64,000 bases of DNA from Zygnema cylindricum. Lineage: Eukaryota > Streptophyta > Zygnematophyceae > Zygnematales > Zygnemataceae. Under the pieces are notes generated by a model. The model did no database searches, had not been told where the DNA came from, and was given only the letters and a program-made list of their open reading frames with translations. The first letter of the stretch is position 1, and each line of letters begins with the position of its first letter. The stretch spans positions 81,914 to 145,913 of the forward strand of contig JBBHKE010002590.1 of NCBI GenBank assembly GCA_037447655.1, in the 5' to 3' direction. Shown here piece after piece: positions 1 through 11,256 of the stretch. The position numbers were made by a program, and so were the translations under genes.

Positions 1-1062
1 TTTCGCTTCAAAATCCTCATCCAATAGGAGTTCATTGTCCTCGTCCTCGTATTATGCCTTATGCACTTGTGTCACAAGGGCCTTTTTTTTTCCTCTCCGC
101 CGTCCACCGGTCTTCCCCTCGTTTAACCGTAGCTTAGTTAGCTTAGTGCACTCCACCATATAGTGACATTGTTTCTTACAAAAATGGCACAAACCCTTGG
201 GAGTCCTTGGTCCGAACTCGTTGGTTTGATTTTTCTGCCCCCTTTTCCATAATTTTCGACCAGTTTCTTGGAATCATTCTTCTTCCAATCAGTCCCACCT
301 ACCAAGGCTTGCCCACTCTTTCCTCCTCTTCGGATCTCAATCGTATTCCCCCGAAACAAGAATCATCCCTACCACTGAATTCTATATCCACCTTGAGTCC
401 AGCAAGTCCTGCACAGGGTTGACTATGTTCTCAAACTCATCTGGTAATTTCATGAGCAAGCAGTTAACCTTCATCTTTTTAGTTTCACCTAGTCTAACAC
501 TCTCTAGCTCGATCAAAAGTGTTGCGAGCTCATTACAAAAATCCAACACCTTCCCCCCCTTGTATACATATGCGTCTATTTTTTGATCAGCCAACTGTTG
601 TTGCTGAATCGTACCACTTCGGTACATCTCTATGAGAGCCACCCAAATATCGCATGCCTTCTCTACCTACAAATGAGGAGATGCAAGCCCTTCAATAAGA
701 TGGCGGAGGATGAAGTGCTTTGCCGCCATATTGTTGTAGTCCTGGGTATCGGTATCATTTTCCTTGTTCCTCGGAATACGTGACATAAATGCCGAACTAG
801 TTGCTAAAGGTGTGACCGTCTCCTTCTCGTTTCGTTTTTCCACCACCTCCCCTTCTTTTGTCTCCTCCGTTGGAGATTGTTCCGCACCTCTGGTGAATAT
901 GCTTCCTGTAAACCGTGGAGGGATCCCAAGACTGGATGGACGCCTAACCCATCCACTCACTATTTCCCAAAATCGTTTCTCACAAAAAGCTTCTGTCATC
1001 ATAATTTCCTAGTATATGAAGCTTGTTCCATTGAAGATGGGCACCCTAGAGGGTGGGCCCAT
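1..1062 (-). pseudogene. Ty1/copia element D, broken gag (5' part)
   Basis: Degenerate gag of a copia-type retrotransposon, read leftward from an ATG at 1062 that lies inside the primer binding site. Three pieces in different frames (about 1002-667, 642-382, 359-138) align with the gag of elements A and C. A CX2CX4HX4C zinc knuckle is still visible near 185-140. Gag of this family packages the element RNA into virus-like particles. The frame changes and loss of a continuous ORF make it a pseudogene. Protease, integrase and reverse transcriptase would lie to the left, outside the window. Confidence 0.85.
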
Positions 1063-1066
1063 AACC
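1052..1066 (-). other. Primer binding site of element D (half-tRNA type)
   Basis: Read on the minus strand this is GGTTATGGGCCCACC, directly inside the LTR end. It is complementary to the anticodon arm of plant initiator tRNA-Met, not to the tRNA 3' end. The tRNA sequence is from memory of the conserved plant gene. Confidence 0.75.
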
Positions 1067-2107
1067 TACAACTCTGAGACCTCCATAAGTCGTCAGAATA
1101 GGCAGCTAACACGAAGCCTCTAGGATAACCCTGCATCTTTGTGTTTCAACAAGAATAACTGCCACCTTGACAGACAAAAACTCTAACCACCTTCATGGTT
1201 GTGAAGGCAAGACTCTCTTGAGTGAATAACAAAAAGAATATCTGAATTTGCTCCCTTGAGCATTAAGTTATGGAGGGTCAAAGTTGACATTTTGTATAGA
1301 GGCTCTCTAGGAGTGATGGTCCTATCTACCAAATTTTTCTAAGTCCTATCTTTCTCTAAAATTCTATCTACTGAACAACGACACCAATCAAAATATGGAG
1401 TCGTACAAAAAGGTACACGTCGATGTACTTTTTTTACGGCCATTGTACGACATGGCCAACAAGTCGACTCATGCCATATTTGGATTCGTTCTAGTAATCC
1501 GCGAAGATGGCGTAATCCAATGTGGTTGTGCCACGTGTCGATCGATGTGGCATTGACCGCAAACCGCCAAAATCTTACTCCGCAATCTCGACATTTTTTC
1601 GTGAATGTCTGATCAAAATCGGGTTTCATTCGTAGTCGTCATAAATATTTGCGCGATATATGTTTCGGTTTTGAATTAAAATGCAGGGTATCCGTTTCGA
1701 GATGTTCCGTATCCCGTGCAATACAAACTCTATCTATGTCCTAATATGCCGTTAAATAAAATAGTCTACGTGTAAACATTTATATAACTATTATAGCTTA
1801 TATCACGTAACCTTGGTCATAAACTAATTCGATAAAGCTACCGGCTATCGACAGCTTTGACTGACGACAAGAACTAGGTTCAAATCGTGGTCCCGTCAAG
1901 ACCATTTTGGTAAATCTACCAATCTAGTGTTTGTCTCCCTCTGGATAGCATAGGCAGCCATGGCTGTTGCTCCCTCTCCAACTTTTATTGACTCCAAAAA
2001 GTGTGGGAGCTAAAGAGAGGAGTTAGAGGTAGACTGCTTGTGTCTCTTTTCTGCATTGTATCTTTTACAAAACCTAGAAAATACTAAAAAACCCTTTAAT
2101 TTCTACA
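1067..2107 (-). repeat. 5' LTR of element D
   Basis: Homologous to the LTRs of element A read in reverse. The outer end reads TGTAGAAATTAAAGG on the minus strand. The inner end should be CA but has changed to TA. It is about 1041 bp. It contains the inverted W-box pair at 1276-1289 and the GTAC-rich segment seen in the other LTRs. The matching 3' LTR lies outside the window, so no target duplication can be scored. Confidence 0.82.
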
Positions 2108-2224
2108 CACTTGTCCACTAACAATACCCCAATATTGTTTTTCACACAAAGCCCCTACCATCATGGCTTCCTAATAAATGAACCTTGATCTGTTGAAGAT
2201 GGGCACCTTAGATGGTGGGCCCAT
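2108..2224 (-). pseudogene. Ty1/copia element E, gag N-terminal remnant
   Basis: A short stretch whose minus-strand reading matches the first 35 to 40 codons of the gag of A and D, starting at an ATG at 2224 in the primer site. It stops abruptly at the outer end of element D's LTR, so D appears to have inserted into E. No intact product is possible. Confidence 0.7.
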
Positions 2225-2228
2225 AACC
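2214..2228 (-). other. Primer binding site of element E
   Basis: GGTTATGGGCCCACC on the minus strand, identical to the site in A, next to the LTR that starts at 2229. Confidence 0.75.
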
Positions 2229-3214
2229 TGCAATTATGTGTCACCCATTGGACTACAGAATTCAGAAAGCCTCTAGATAGTTTTGATTATCCCTTCTTCA
2301 GCTAGGATGACTGCTACCTAAGCAAGCAAATAGACAATCTGACTTCTTCTTTGTGCAGTCTAGAGTCCCTTGTGATCGTAGCAAAAAAGAATCAGTGAAA
2401 ATGCCCAACGTGGCGATTAATTACAAGTGGCAAAGATGCCAATATTTATACAAGCTCATTCAGAGAGAGGCGACTACTTTTTCAATCCTCTAATTCCCAA
2501 ACCCCACTCACAACCCCTATCTACTGATGTACGAACCAATCAGGGAACTGTAAAATATAGAAAGGTACCATGGCTGATGTACTTTCTGTACGGCCTGTGT
2601 AAGACAGGGCCATGGAGTGGACGCTGTCTTCTCTATACTTGTTCTCATGCTATCCGGGATTCCCGCTTTCCAATCCCATCTTGCCACGTGGCTCTACGTC
2701 ATATCACGCATTAAAACCGCCAAAGTGGTTATTCCGGGATCTCGGCGATGATACGTGCCGTCGGATATAGACTGGTTTTTAACATTAGCCGTTTAAAACA
2801 AATGCCCTGTACATTTGTTTCGTGCAGGTTCTGGTTTGTACTATATTACAACTAGTCTTTATGCTTCCTATCTATAATTGTGTTAATCAGATTAATTTTC
2901 CTTGGCACTGTTTAAGTAGAAGTTAAACCCTATATAATCTTAAAAACTTCTACGATATACTGGTTAGAGCTGACTGCTACGCCTTTCTTTACCGGTAGGG
3001 GGTTCGAGTCTTGTCGGACTTAACCTTTTTGTTAAGTGTGACTTATATCACTCTACAAACCTGCCTGTGTAGCTAAGGCAGCCATAGCTCCACCACTCTC
3101 TCTCACCTTCAATGACTACAACAAGTATGGGGGCTATTGAGAGAAGGTGGAGGCAGACTGTTTGTGCTTTAATCTATTCAAACCTAGAAATACCCTCTAA
3201 ATCTAGTGATTTCA
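2229..3214 (-). repeat. 5' LTR of element E
   Basis: About 986 bp beginning TG and ending CA on the plus strand, located exactly beside the primer site. It is a diverged relative of the A, C and D LTRs: the outer end keeps the TATTTCTAGGTTT block that lies near the start of those LTRs. Two bases separate it from the start of element B. The short ORF at 2427-2714 is LTR sequence and not a gene. Confidence 0.7.
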
Positions 3215-3216
3215 AT

Positions 3217-4105
3217 TGTTGAAAAGAGGTAATTAAATAGTTCACTTCTCTATTTTAGTTTTACTTTAAAGAGAGAGATTGAGGATCAAAGGCACGCTAT
3301 GGCTGCCGCCATATTTAGAAAGTGGCAAAATTTAAAGTTGAGAATATTTTACAAAAATGTAGCCTTTGTCTAGATTTGAACCTGGGTCTGTGGTTCACTA
3401 TGAAAACGTTAGCCTTATCCACTAAGGCGTTACAGAAACGACACGCTTAAAGGATTCTAAAGGTAATTAAACATTAACACAACGGTTAATTAACACCAAA
3501 CTAACGAAATGGAACAATTCATGCACGTACGCGAATCTGAACCGTGTAAAATATGTTTTGATCGGATGACCTGAATTGTAGCCGCCACTCGAAGTGAGAT
3601 ATTGGCGGCATTCGGAGATTGCGTCACGCGGTGCCACGTGGCACCGCATTATTTGATACCAGAGAAGATGGGAGGAGGAACCATGGCTCCCGATTTGAGA
3701 GGTGTCACCTTGTAGACCAAGTCGTACAATGGACGTACAATAAGTACATTGCCCATTGTACCTTCTTGTACCATATAGTGTTCCTATTGGACTAGAGTTT
3801 ATTAGTAGGTAGTCGTGAGTAGGGAGATCAAGACTTAGTGATATTTAGGTACCTCTCTCTAAGAGAGCTTGTAACTATGAAGATCATCTTTGACCAGCCA
3901 TAACTTACTGCTCAGGGGAGCAAATTCAGTGATTCTTTTTGAGTTTCACTCAAGGGAGTCCAATCCTCACAGGAGTGAGGGTGGTCAGAATATATGTGTG
4001 CATGGGCGGCAATTATTCAGTGGGAAAGTGGAAGGGGAAAATATTATCCTAGAGGCTTTACATAGGCTGCTCATTCTGTGGGTCAATGGAGAACACATAA
4101 TTTCA
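3217..4105 (+). repeat. 5' LTR of element B
   Basis: 889 bp, starting TGTTGAAAAGAGG and ending CA immediately before the primer site. The start is fixed by the matching 3' LTR start after the polypurine tract at 8154. It shares the GTAC-rich segment (about 3726-3775) and the downstream half of the W-box pair with the other LTRs, but its first part is different from the A/C/D type. Confidence 0.82.
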
Positions 4106-4120
4106 GGTTATGGGCCCACC
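4106..4120 (+). other. Primer binding site of element B
   Basis: GGTTATGGGCCCACC directly after the LTR CA end. The gag ATG (4110-4112) lies within it. Same half-tRNA type as in the other elements. Confidence 0.78.
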
Positions 4121-7100
4121 CACTAGGGTGCCCATATTTGAGGGATCAGACTTTTTATATTGGGAAATGATGATGGAGGGAGAACTATTTGAGAAGCATC
4201 TATGGGGCATAGTAGTTGGACAAATTCGATGCCCACCTCCACCTATGTTTGGAGGGACACGTTTTTCTGAAACCTTCACCACTTCTTTAGCAAGAACAAC
4301 TACCACCATCATCGAGGATGAAGATGAGGAAGGAGAGGAGATTATCATGGAAGGAGAAAAGGGATGAGTTGCAACTCAAGTGACACCATTGCCGAAGGCG
4401 ATACCGATAGCATCACCACCAGCAACGGTGACAACGGTTCACACTGACAAATCATAGTATGAGAAATGGAACTAGAAAGACAAGGTTGCTATGCTCTTAA
4501 TTCTTAAAAGTGTAGCAAAGGGCATTGCAATTCCCCTTATGCATGTCAAATGTTCATCTCAGATTTGGATATCACTAGTTAATAAATATAAGATTGGATC
4601 ATTGCAACAACAAGAGTTAGCAAAAAATAAGATTGCAATTTATACCTTTAAGGGAGGAAGCATGAATAATTATTGCAATGATTTAGGAGCATTGTTTGGA
4701 GAGCTAGAGAGTGCAAGTAACTCATAATCTAAGAGACAAAGAGTAAACAAATTAATGATGAAACTGCTTGAAGAGTATAAGAATATCATTAACCTATTGC
4801 AAGATATAGGAGATAGCAATTGGAATTGGGATGACAGAGTGGGAATGATTTTAGTGATATAAAGCACCATAGAGCTTAGTTCAGGGAGTCCAAGTGTTCA
4901 AGCATTCATGATGAGGAAGAGGAAGAAGAAACCGAACCGGAAGAGGAGCTTGAGGAGCTTCTTTTTAATCCAAAAACCATTGAAAAACATGTCGACATTT
5001 CACGGAGACAGAAGTGTGCTTTCTGGGGTAAGAGGGATTCACCTGAGGATGGGTACATCATAGACTCAGGGCCTCAATGCATATGTGCAAAGATAAGAGG
5101 TGGTTCACTAAACTGAGAAAGACCGCAACAGTTGAAATATAGTAGTGAGATGGTAGAGTTGAAACCACAACTCTAGTTGGAACCGTTGACTTGAAGGTTC
5201 TAGTTGATGGAAAGGCCTCAATTGTAACATTCTCAGACGTTCTTTACATTCCATAACTTAGCAAGAACCTAGTCTCAACAGCTGTCCTAGATGAAAAGGA
5301 GTTTGAAACAGGAACTAGGAAATGAATCTTCACAGCAAGCTTTGATAATGAGGTTTATTTCATAGCTGAGAAGTGCAGTCAAGGAATGTTCAGAATTGTT
5401 CTTTGCAATGAAAAGAGTGTTCTTTTTCGTGTGCAAATGAGATGGTGTTTGGCACAAAAAGTTGGGGCATGTGCATCTAGATAGATTAAAGAAAATGAAG
5501 AAAAATGGAATAGTGGAGGGTATTACTTTTGAGGATGATGAGACCTTTGATGATTGCAGTGGATGTGCCCAAGGGAAGATTCATAGACTTCCATTTCCAA
5601 AAGCAACCACATTTAGGAGAGAGAAAGTATAGGATCTAATTCACACTGATGTTTGGGGACCCGCTAGGAATGCTTCACATGGGGGGAAGAGATGCATGTT
5701 AACCATCACATATGATTACTCTACATACACGAAGGTATACTTTATCAGACATAGGTCAGAGGTATTGAGATGTTTCACAGAGTATAAAGTATGGAGTGAA
5801 AAACTACATGGAACCTCAATAAAAGAGATAAGAAGTGATAATGGGAAATATGTCCAGAAGTATGTTAATTGATAAGAGGAGAGGGTTGCATTTTTGGGCC
5901 GAGTCTATGAACTATGCTAACTTCATCAAAAATAGATTCATAACTTCAACAAATATGGAGGAAACTCCGTATGAGAGATGGACAGGAAGAAAGCCTGAAT
6001 TCTCTAGTTTGAGGGTGTTCGGACGTCAAGTCTACAGTTTGGATTGCGATAAGACTAAATGGAAGTTAGAGGGGAGATGGAAACCAAGATATCTAGTAGG
6101 ATAAGATGAGAGCACAAAAGGATACCGAGTGTATGACTTGAAAAAGAGAGATATAATTTTGGTAAAACACATAATGGTGATGAACGAAGAGAAGTCCATT
6201 GATCTATTCAAATATAATAAAGATGTCAAAATCAGATTTGAAACTTATCAGTTTTCTGGCTTGAACTTTGAAATGTAAAGAATGAAGATGGAGAAAAAGG
6301 AAAATCTGCAGATCTACCAAAGGAGATGGAGGAAAGGACAACATCCGAGGTAACGCCACAATCCGAAGTGGAAAGCGATAAGAAACTTGATGAGACACTG
6401 GAATTGGAAGATAGGGGAGCTGAAAATCATCCTAAATGAAACCCAAAGATGCCTTCCATACCGTCGTCCGATTTTGAAGGGGGAAGAAGAAGTAGAAAAT
6501 GACTTCAAGAAAAATAAGTAAATAACCAAGTCACAAAGATGTCTCACCCACATGAACCTCAAACATACTTAGAGGCCATAAACACCCCAGAAAGTAGCCG
6601 GTGGATCACTGCTATAAATGAAGAAATTGCCTCCATCATAGAAGCCAATACATGGGAGTTGGTAGATTGCCCACCGAAACGAAAATCGATCGGATGTAAG
6701 TGGGTTTTTAAACTTAAATTAAACCCTGACAATACCATTGAGAGGTACAAAGCTAGGTTGGTTGCAAAAGGTTATACTCAAAAGGAGGGGATAGACTATG
6801 AAGAAACCTTCGCACGAGTAGTCAAATTTCCTTTTGTAAGAATTCTCTTAAGTTTAGCCGCAGCCGATAATATGGAAATACACCAGATGGATATTAAAAC
6901 TGCCTTTTTGCACGGAGAGTTGGAAGAAGAAATTTACATGAGGCAACCGAAAGGATTCGTGGAAAGTGGGGAAGAAAGCAAGGTATGCAAACTGATTAAA
7001 TCACTTTATAGGCTTAAACAAGCCCCGCAAAAATGGAATATAAAGCTATACGAATTTCTGACCGGTTTTGGGGTATATTATAATTAGTTTAGATCACTCC

Positions 7101-8140
7101 ATATATTTATTCGAGGATGAGAATTGAGTGATATTTATTGCTATTTATGTGGATGATTTGTTGGTCCTAAGCAAGTCGTCAGATAAGATTAACAAACTAA
7201 AACGAGATTTTAGAAGCCACTTTGATATGAAAGATCTCGGCAAGCAAAGTACATTTTGGAAATTCAGATGGAGAGAGATAGAGATAATAGGATTATAAGA
7301 CTAACTCAAAAAGACGCAATTAGTAATATGCTAGAAAAATTTCAGATGGAAAAAGCAAACGGATGTACTACTCTGTTGGATCTGAAAAAAGTGTTTGAGG
7401 GAAGTGAAGAGAGAGGAATATTGATCATTAATAATAAGATGGATAAGATAGAAAGAAAATTTATTAAAAATATCCCTTATCGGCAGATTGTATGAAGTTT
7501 AATATATTTTATGAATTGTACCCGTCCGGATATAGCTTCAATTGTAAGGGTCTTTAATTGAAGTCTAAATGAACCAACAAAGAAAGACTAGGAGGCTGCC
7601 AAAAGGGTGATGAGGTATCTGGTAGAGACAAGGGAATTGTGGTTGCATTTAAGAGGGGAGCACACTGACATCACCACTTAGAGTGATGCCAATTATGGAG
7701 ATGTGTCTTAAAGGCGGTGTACGACTAGATATGTGTTACAAATTGGATGTGGTGCATGTTGTTGGAGTAGCAAGCAACAAAAAGTAGTTGCTCTGTCCAC
7801 TATGGAGGCCAAATACATGGCTTCCAGTGCAGCCACCAAAGAATTAATATGGGTTAAATCTCTTTTTGAAGAACTCGGGTTCATGAAGTCTAGATCTCAA
7901 AATGTTTTTTATGATAATCAAGTTGTTATCTTTATTGCAGCTAATCCGAAACATCACTTCAAAGCTAAATATATGGATATTAGACTAAGTTTTGTCAGAG
8001 AGATGGTTGAAAATAAATTTATTAAATTGGTTCATAAAACTGATAGAGAAATGATTGCACACATGATGACAAAACCAGTGCATTCCCCTAAGTTGATTTA
8101 TTGTAGAGAAAACTGTGGATTAAAATTAAAAAGTGACTAA
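4110..8140 (+). pseudogene. Element B gag-pol remnant
   Basis: Reading from the ATG at 4110, gag is interrupted within about 260 bases and continues in other frames (4491-4727). A protease-like DSG lies near 5060, integrase pieces lie at about 5450-6104, and the longest reverse transcriptase piece is at 6539-7087. The YVDD active-site stretch follows near 7150 in another frame. RNase H segments are at 7256-7495 and 7733-8140, with the native stop at 8138-8140. Domain order gag-PR-IN-RT-RH is that of Ty1/copia. Numerous stops and frameshifts, more than in A, indicate an old copy. Confidence 0.88.
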
Positions 8141-8153
8141 GAATTAAGGGGAG
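8141..8153 (+). other. Polypurine tract of element B
   Basis: GAATTAAGGGGAG lies directly between the RNase H stop codon and the start of the 3' LTR. It would prime plus-strand DNA synthesis. Confidence 0.75.
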
Positions 8154-8232
8154 TGTTGAAAAGAGGTAATTAAATAGTTCACTTCTCTATTTTAGTTTTA
8201 CTTTAAAGAGAGAGAGTGAGGATCAAAGGCAC

Positions 8233-9283
8233 TCAAACTCTGAGACCTCTATTGGCCCTCAAAGTAAGCAGCTCACACGAAGCCTCTAGGATAACCCTAA
8301 CCCCTTTGTGTTTCAACAAAAATAACTGCCACCTTAGCAGACAAAAACTCTAACCACTTCCATCCTTGTGAAGGCAAGACTCCCTTGAGTCGATAGCAAA
8401 AAGAATCTTTGAATTTGCTCCCCTGAGCTGTAAGTAATGGAGGGTCAAAGTTGACCTTTTGTATAGAGGCTCTCTGAGGGAGAGGGTCCTATCTACTAAA
8501 TTTTCCTAAGTCCTATCGCTCTCTAAAACTCTAGCTACTGAAGTACGACACCAATCAAAATACTCTATCGTACAGAAATGTATAGGTACTAGTGTACTTT
8601 CTGTAAGACCATTGTACGACATGGCCAACCAGTCGACACATGTCATATTTGGATTCGTTCACGTAATCCCTGGAGATGCCGTAATCCAATGTGGTTGTGC
8701 CACGTGTCAATCGATGTGGTGGTGACTGAAAACTGCCAAAATCCTATTCCGCGATCTCGGCATCCTTCGCGACCCTTCCGAAAAAACCAGGTTTTATCGT
8801 AGCCGTCATTTATCAATGCGCAATATTTATTTTGCTATCGAAACAAAATGCGCAGTATTCGTTTCGGAACCATATTGTACTCCGTACTTTACAAACTTGT
8901 ATCCATACGCGATATCTATGGTTTTAGTTAAATGAATTAGTTCACGTTTTACAGTTTATATATGTGTCGAACCCAATATGTCTCAACACCGATCCTATTC
9001 TATAGGATTAAGCTACCGTCTATATCCAACTTTATGGACAGCATACACTAGAATCAAATCCTAGGTCTGTCAAGTATATTTTGGTAAATCTACCAAAATT
9101 TACCACTTGTCTCTCTATCTCTTAAGCAGCATAGGCAGCCATAGCTGTAGCTTCCTCTTCAACTTTTTGTGACTGCGACAAGTGTGGGAGCTTAAGAGAG
9201 GAGTTAGAAGCAGACTGCCTCAACGTCTTTTCTATTTTTTATTTTAGACCTAGAAAATACTAAAATAACCATTAATTTCTACA
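8233..9283 (-). repeat. 3' LTR of element C (A-type LTR)
   Basis: About 1051 bp, homologous to the LTRs of A and D in reverse. On the minus strand it starts TGTAGAAATTAATGG right after a mutated polypurine tract (9284-9294). The other end should read CA on the minus strand but shows GA (plus strand TC in place of TG). It contains the palindromic W-box pair at 8443-8456. It interrupts the 3' LTR of element B at 8232/8233. Confidence 0.8.
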
Positions 9284-10192
9284 CCGCTTATTTTGTAGTC
9301 ACACTTTAAATTTAGACCACACTTCTCCAGGCAGAAAATTAGCATTGGGGAAGGCACAGGTTTGGTCATCATATCTGCTACGATCTCGCTATCTGGTATG
9401 TACTCTAAACTAATTATTTTGTTTTCTACCTTCTCTCTAACAAAACTCAGTCTAATGTCCATGTGTTTGGCTTTAAAATGATGTTTAGGATTTGCATCAA
9501 TAGTGATTGCTGCCTGATTATCACAAAAAAAAAATTGCACACCACTTTAAGCTGACCAAGCTCACCAAGCAAAGACTTGAACAACATGAATTCTTTTACA
9601 ACAGATCAAAAGGCCATGTACTCAGCCTCGATGGTGGACTGAGCAATGACCTTTTGCTGCTTGTTGCTCTAGCAGCAAGCCTTATCACCCACATACAATA
9701 CATACCTAGACGTGTATCTCCTCATGGGAGCATGGCCATAGCTGGCATCACTCCATGTGGTGATGTCAATATAGTTCCCACCCAAATGCAACCATAGATC
9801 TCTAGTCCCCATGAGATATCTAAGGACTTTCTTAGGTGCCTCCCAATCTTTCTTAGTGGGAGCATTCAGAATCCTACTTAGTACTCCTATAGCTGCCGCT
9901 ATGTCCGGACAGGTACAATTCATGAAATATATTAGGCTGCCCACTACTTGTCTATAAGGGATGGTCTGCATAAATCTTTTCTCTTCTGGGCCTACCTCAT
10001 CATCCAAGATTATAACTCCCTCTTCCACACTCACCTCACTTCCCTTCTTTAGTTCCATAAGAGTGTTACAACTATTAGCATTGTCCATTTGGAATTTTTC
10101 TAACATATCTCCATTGGCTTCTTTTTGAGTTAATCTTATTATCTTTCTATCTCTATCCCTCTCTACCTGAATTCCCAAAATATACCTTCCTT
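9250..10192 (-). pseudogene. Element C pol 3' part (RT end and RNase H)
   Basis: Minus-strand reading gives the end of the reverse transcriptase/connection region (10187 to 9669) and the RNase H C-terminus (9540 to 9250), with DNQAAI and the HMDIRLSF block that are typical of plant copia RNase H. The two parts are in different frames. The native stop codon, present in A and B, is lost here, so the frame runs into the LTR to 9250. It continues in 16603-17082 on the other side of element A. Confidence 0.86.
10188..10192. repeat. Left target-site duplication of element A
   Basis: TCCTT immediately before the LTR start at 10193. The same five bases follow the element at 16598-16602. Confidence 0.9.
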
Positions 10193-11241
10193 TGTAGAAA
10201 CTAATGGTTTTATTAGTATTTTCTAGGTCTGAAAAGAAATATAGAAGTCGAGGCAGTCTATCTCTAACTTCTCTCTCCAACTCTCAAACTTGTCGCAGTC
10301 ACTGAGAAATTGGAGAGGAAGCTAGAGCCATGGCTACCTTGGCTATCCTGAGGTTTACGGGAAATTTATATTAGGGTTTATTTATTTAAGTAAAATTTAT
10401 GTTCCGGCGGCAGGATTTGATCCTTGTACCTACCGGCCGGCAGACAGGAAATAGCCGGTAGCCTTAGCCGTTTAATCTAGCGGTAGTGTTACGTAGCATA
10501 TAGTTTAATAGTTATTTAAATATGTATACGTGCGAAAATCCATTTAACTGCAATGAATTACGGGATACATAGATCCAGTAATATATAATGTACGACTTAC
10601 GGTACGGACACAAATCAGTACCACGCATTTGTTTCGTAAATGAAACAAATACCGCGCATGTATTTATTACGGCTACGATTAAAGCCAAATTTAATCGGAC
10701 GGTCGGGATTAGCGCCGAGATCACAGAGGAAGATTTCGGCGGTTTGTGGCCATTGCCACATCGGCTGACGCGTGGCGAAATTCCGTTGGATTGTGGAATC
10801 TCCGGAGATTATGGCACCGAATCCGGATTTGACATGTGTCGACATTTTGGCCATGTCGTACAATGTCCGTACATAAAGTACACCGGCAGCTGTACTTTTG
10901 CGTATGGAACTCAATTCTGGTTGGTTCCGTACATCAGTAGATAGAGTCTGTGAGAGAGATAGGACTTAGAAAAATTAGAAGATAGGACCCCCTCTCCCAG
11001 AGAGCTTCTGTACAAAAGGTCAACTTTGACCCTCCATAACTTACTGCTCAGGGGAGCAAATTCAGAGATTCTTTTTGCTATCGACTCAGGGGAGTCTTGT
11101 CTTCACAGGGGTGAAGTTGGTCAGAGTTTTTGTCTGCCAGGGTGGCAGTTATTTTTGCTTAAACACAAAGGGGTCAGGATTATCCTAGAGGCTTCTTGGA
11201 AGCTGTCCACTCTGAGGATTTATGGAGGTCTCAGAGTTTCA
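10193..11241 (+). repeat. 5' LTR of element A
   Basis: 1049 bp, TG...CA. It holds an AT-rich TATATAAT near 10580 that could be a TATA box, five GTAC words between 10858 and 10932, and a perfect inverted W-box pair at 11018-11031. The ORFs at 10588-10944 and 10615-10914 (opposite strand) are LTR sequence and are not counted as genes. Confidence 0.93.
11018..11031. promoter_or_regulatory. Inverted W-box pair in LTR
   Basis: GGTCAACTTTGACC contains two TTGACC W-box cores facing each other. WRKY transcription factors are known to bind TTGAC(C/T). The same palindrome is in the 3' LTR (16374-16387) and, with the central bases as AG, in the LTRs of C and D. Function here is inferred from the motif only. 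Confidence 0.5.
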
Positions 11242-11256
11242 GGTTATGGGCCCACC
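11242..11256 (+). other. Primer binding site of element A (half-tRNA type) with gag start
   Basis: GGTTATGGGCCCACC starts at the first base after the LTR. It is the complement of GGTGGGCCCATAACC, the anticodon arm of plant initiator tRNA-Met. Most plant copia elements instead pair with the tRNA 3' end (TGGTATCAGAGC). The gag ATG at 11246-11248 is inside the site and is the complement of the CAU anticodon. Confidence 0.8.

Larger units (their letters stand above)
3217..8232 (+). mobile_element. Ty1/copia element B, 3' LTR truncated
   Basis: Retrotransposon with a 5' LTR (3217-4105), primer site, a heavily mutated gag-pol region, a polypurine tract (8141-8153) and only the first 79 bases of its 3' LTR (8154-8232). 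Those bases match 3217-3295. The rest of the 3' LTR is cut off by element C's LTR, which starts at 8233. The missing 3' LTR remainder is not found at the far side of C. Confidence 0.85.

Noticed and set aside
10588-10944. ORFs in the LTRs of A (also 15945-16232 and 15972-16211)
   Set aside because: They lie wholly in LTR sequence and differ in length between the two LTRs because of a one-base indel.
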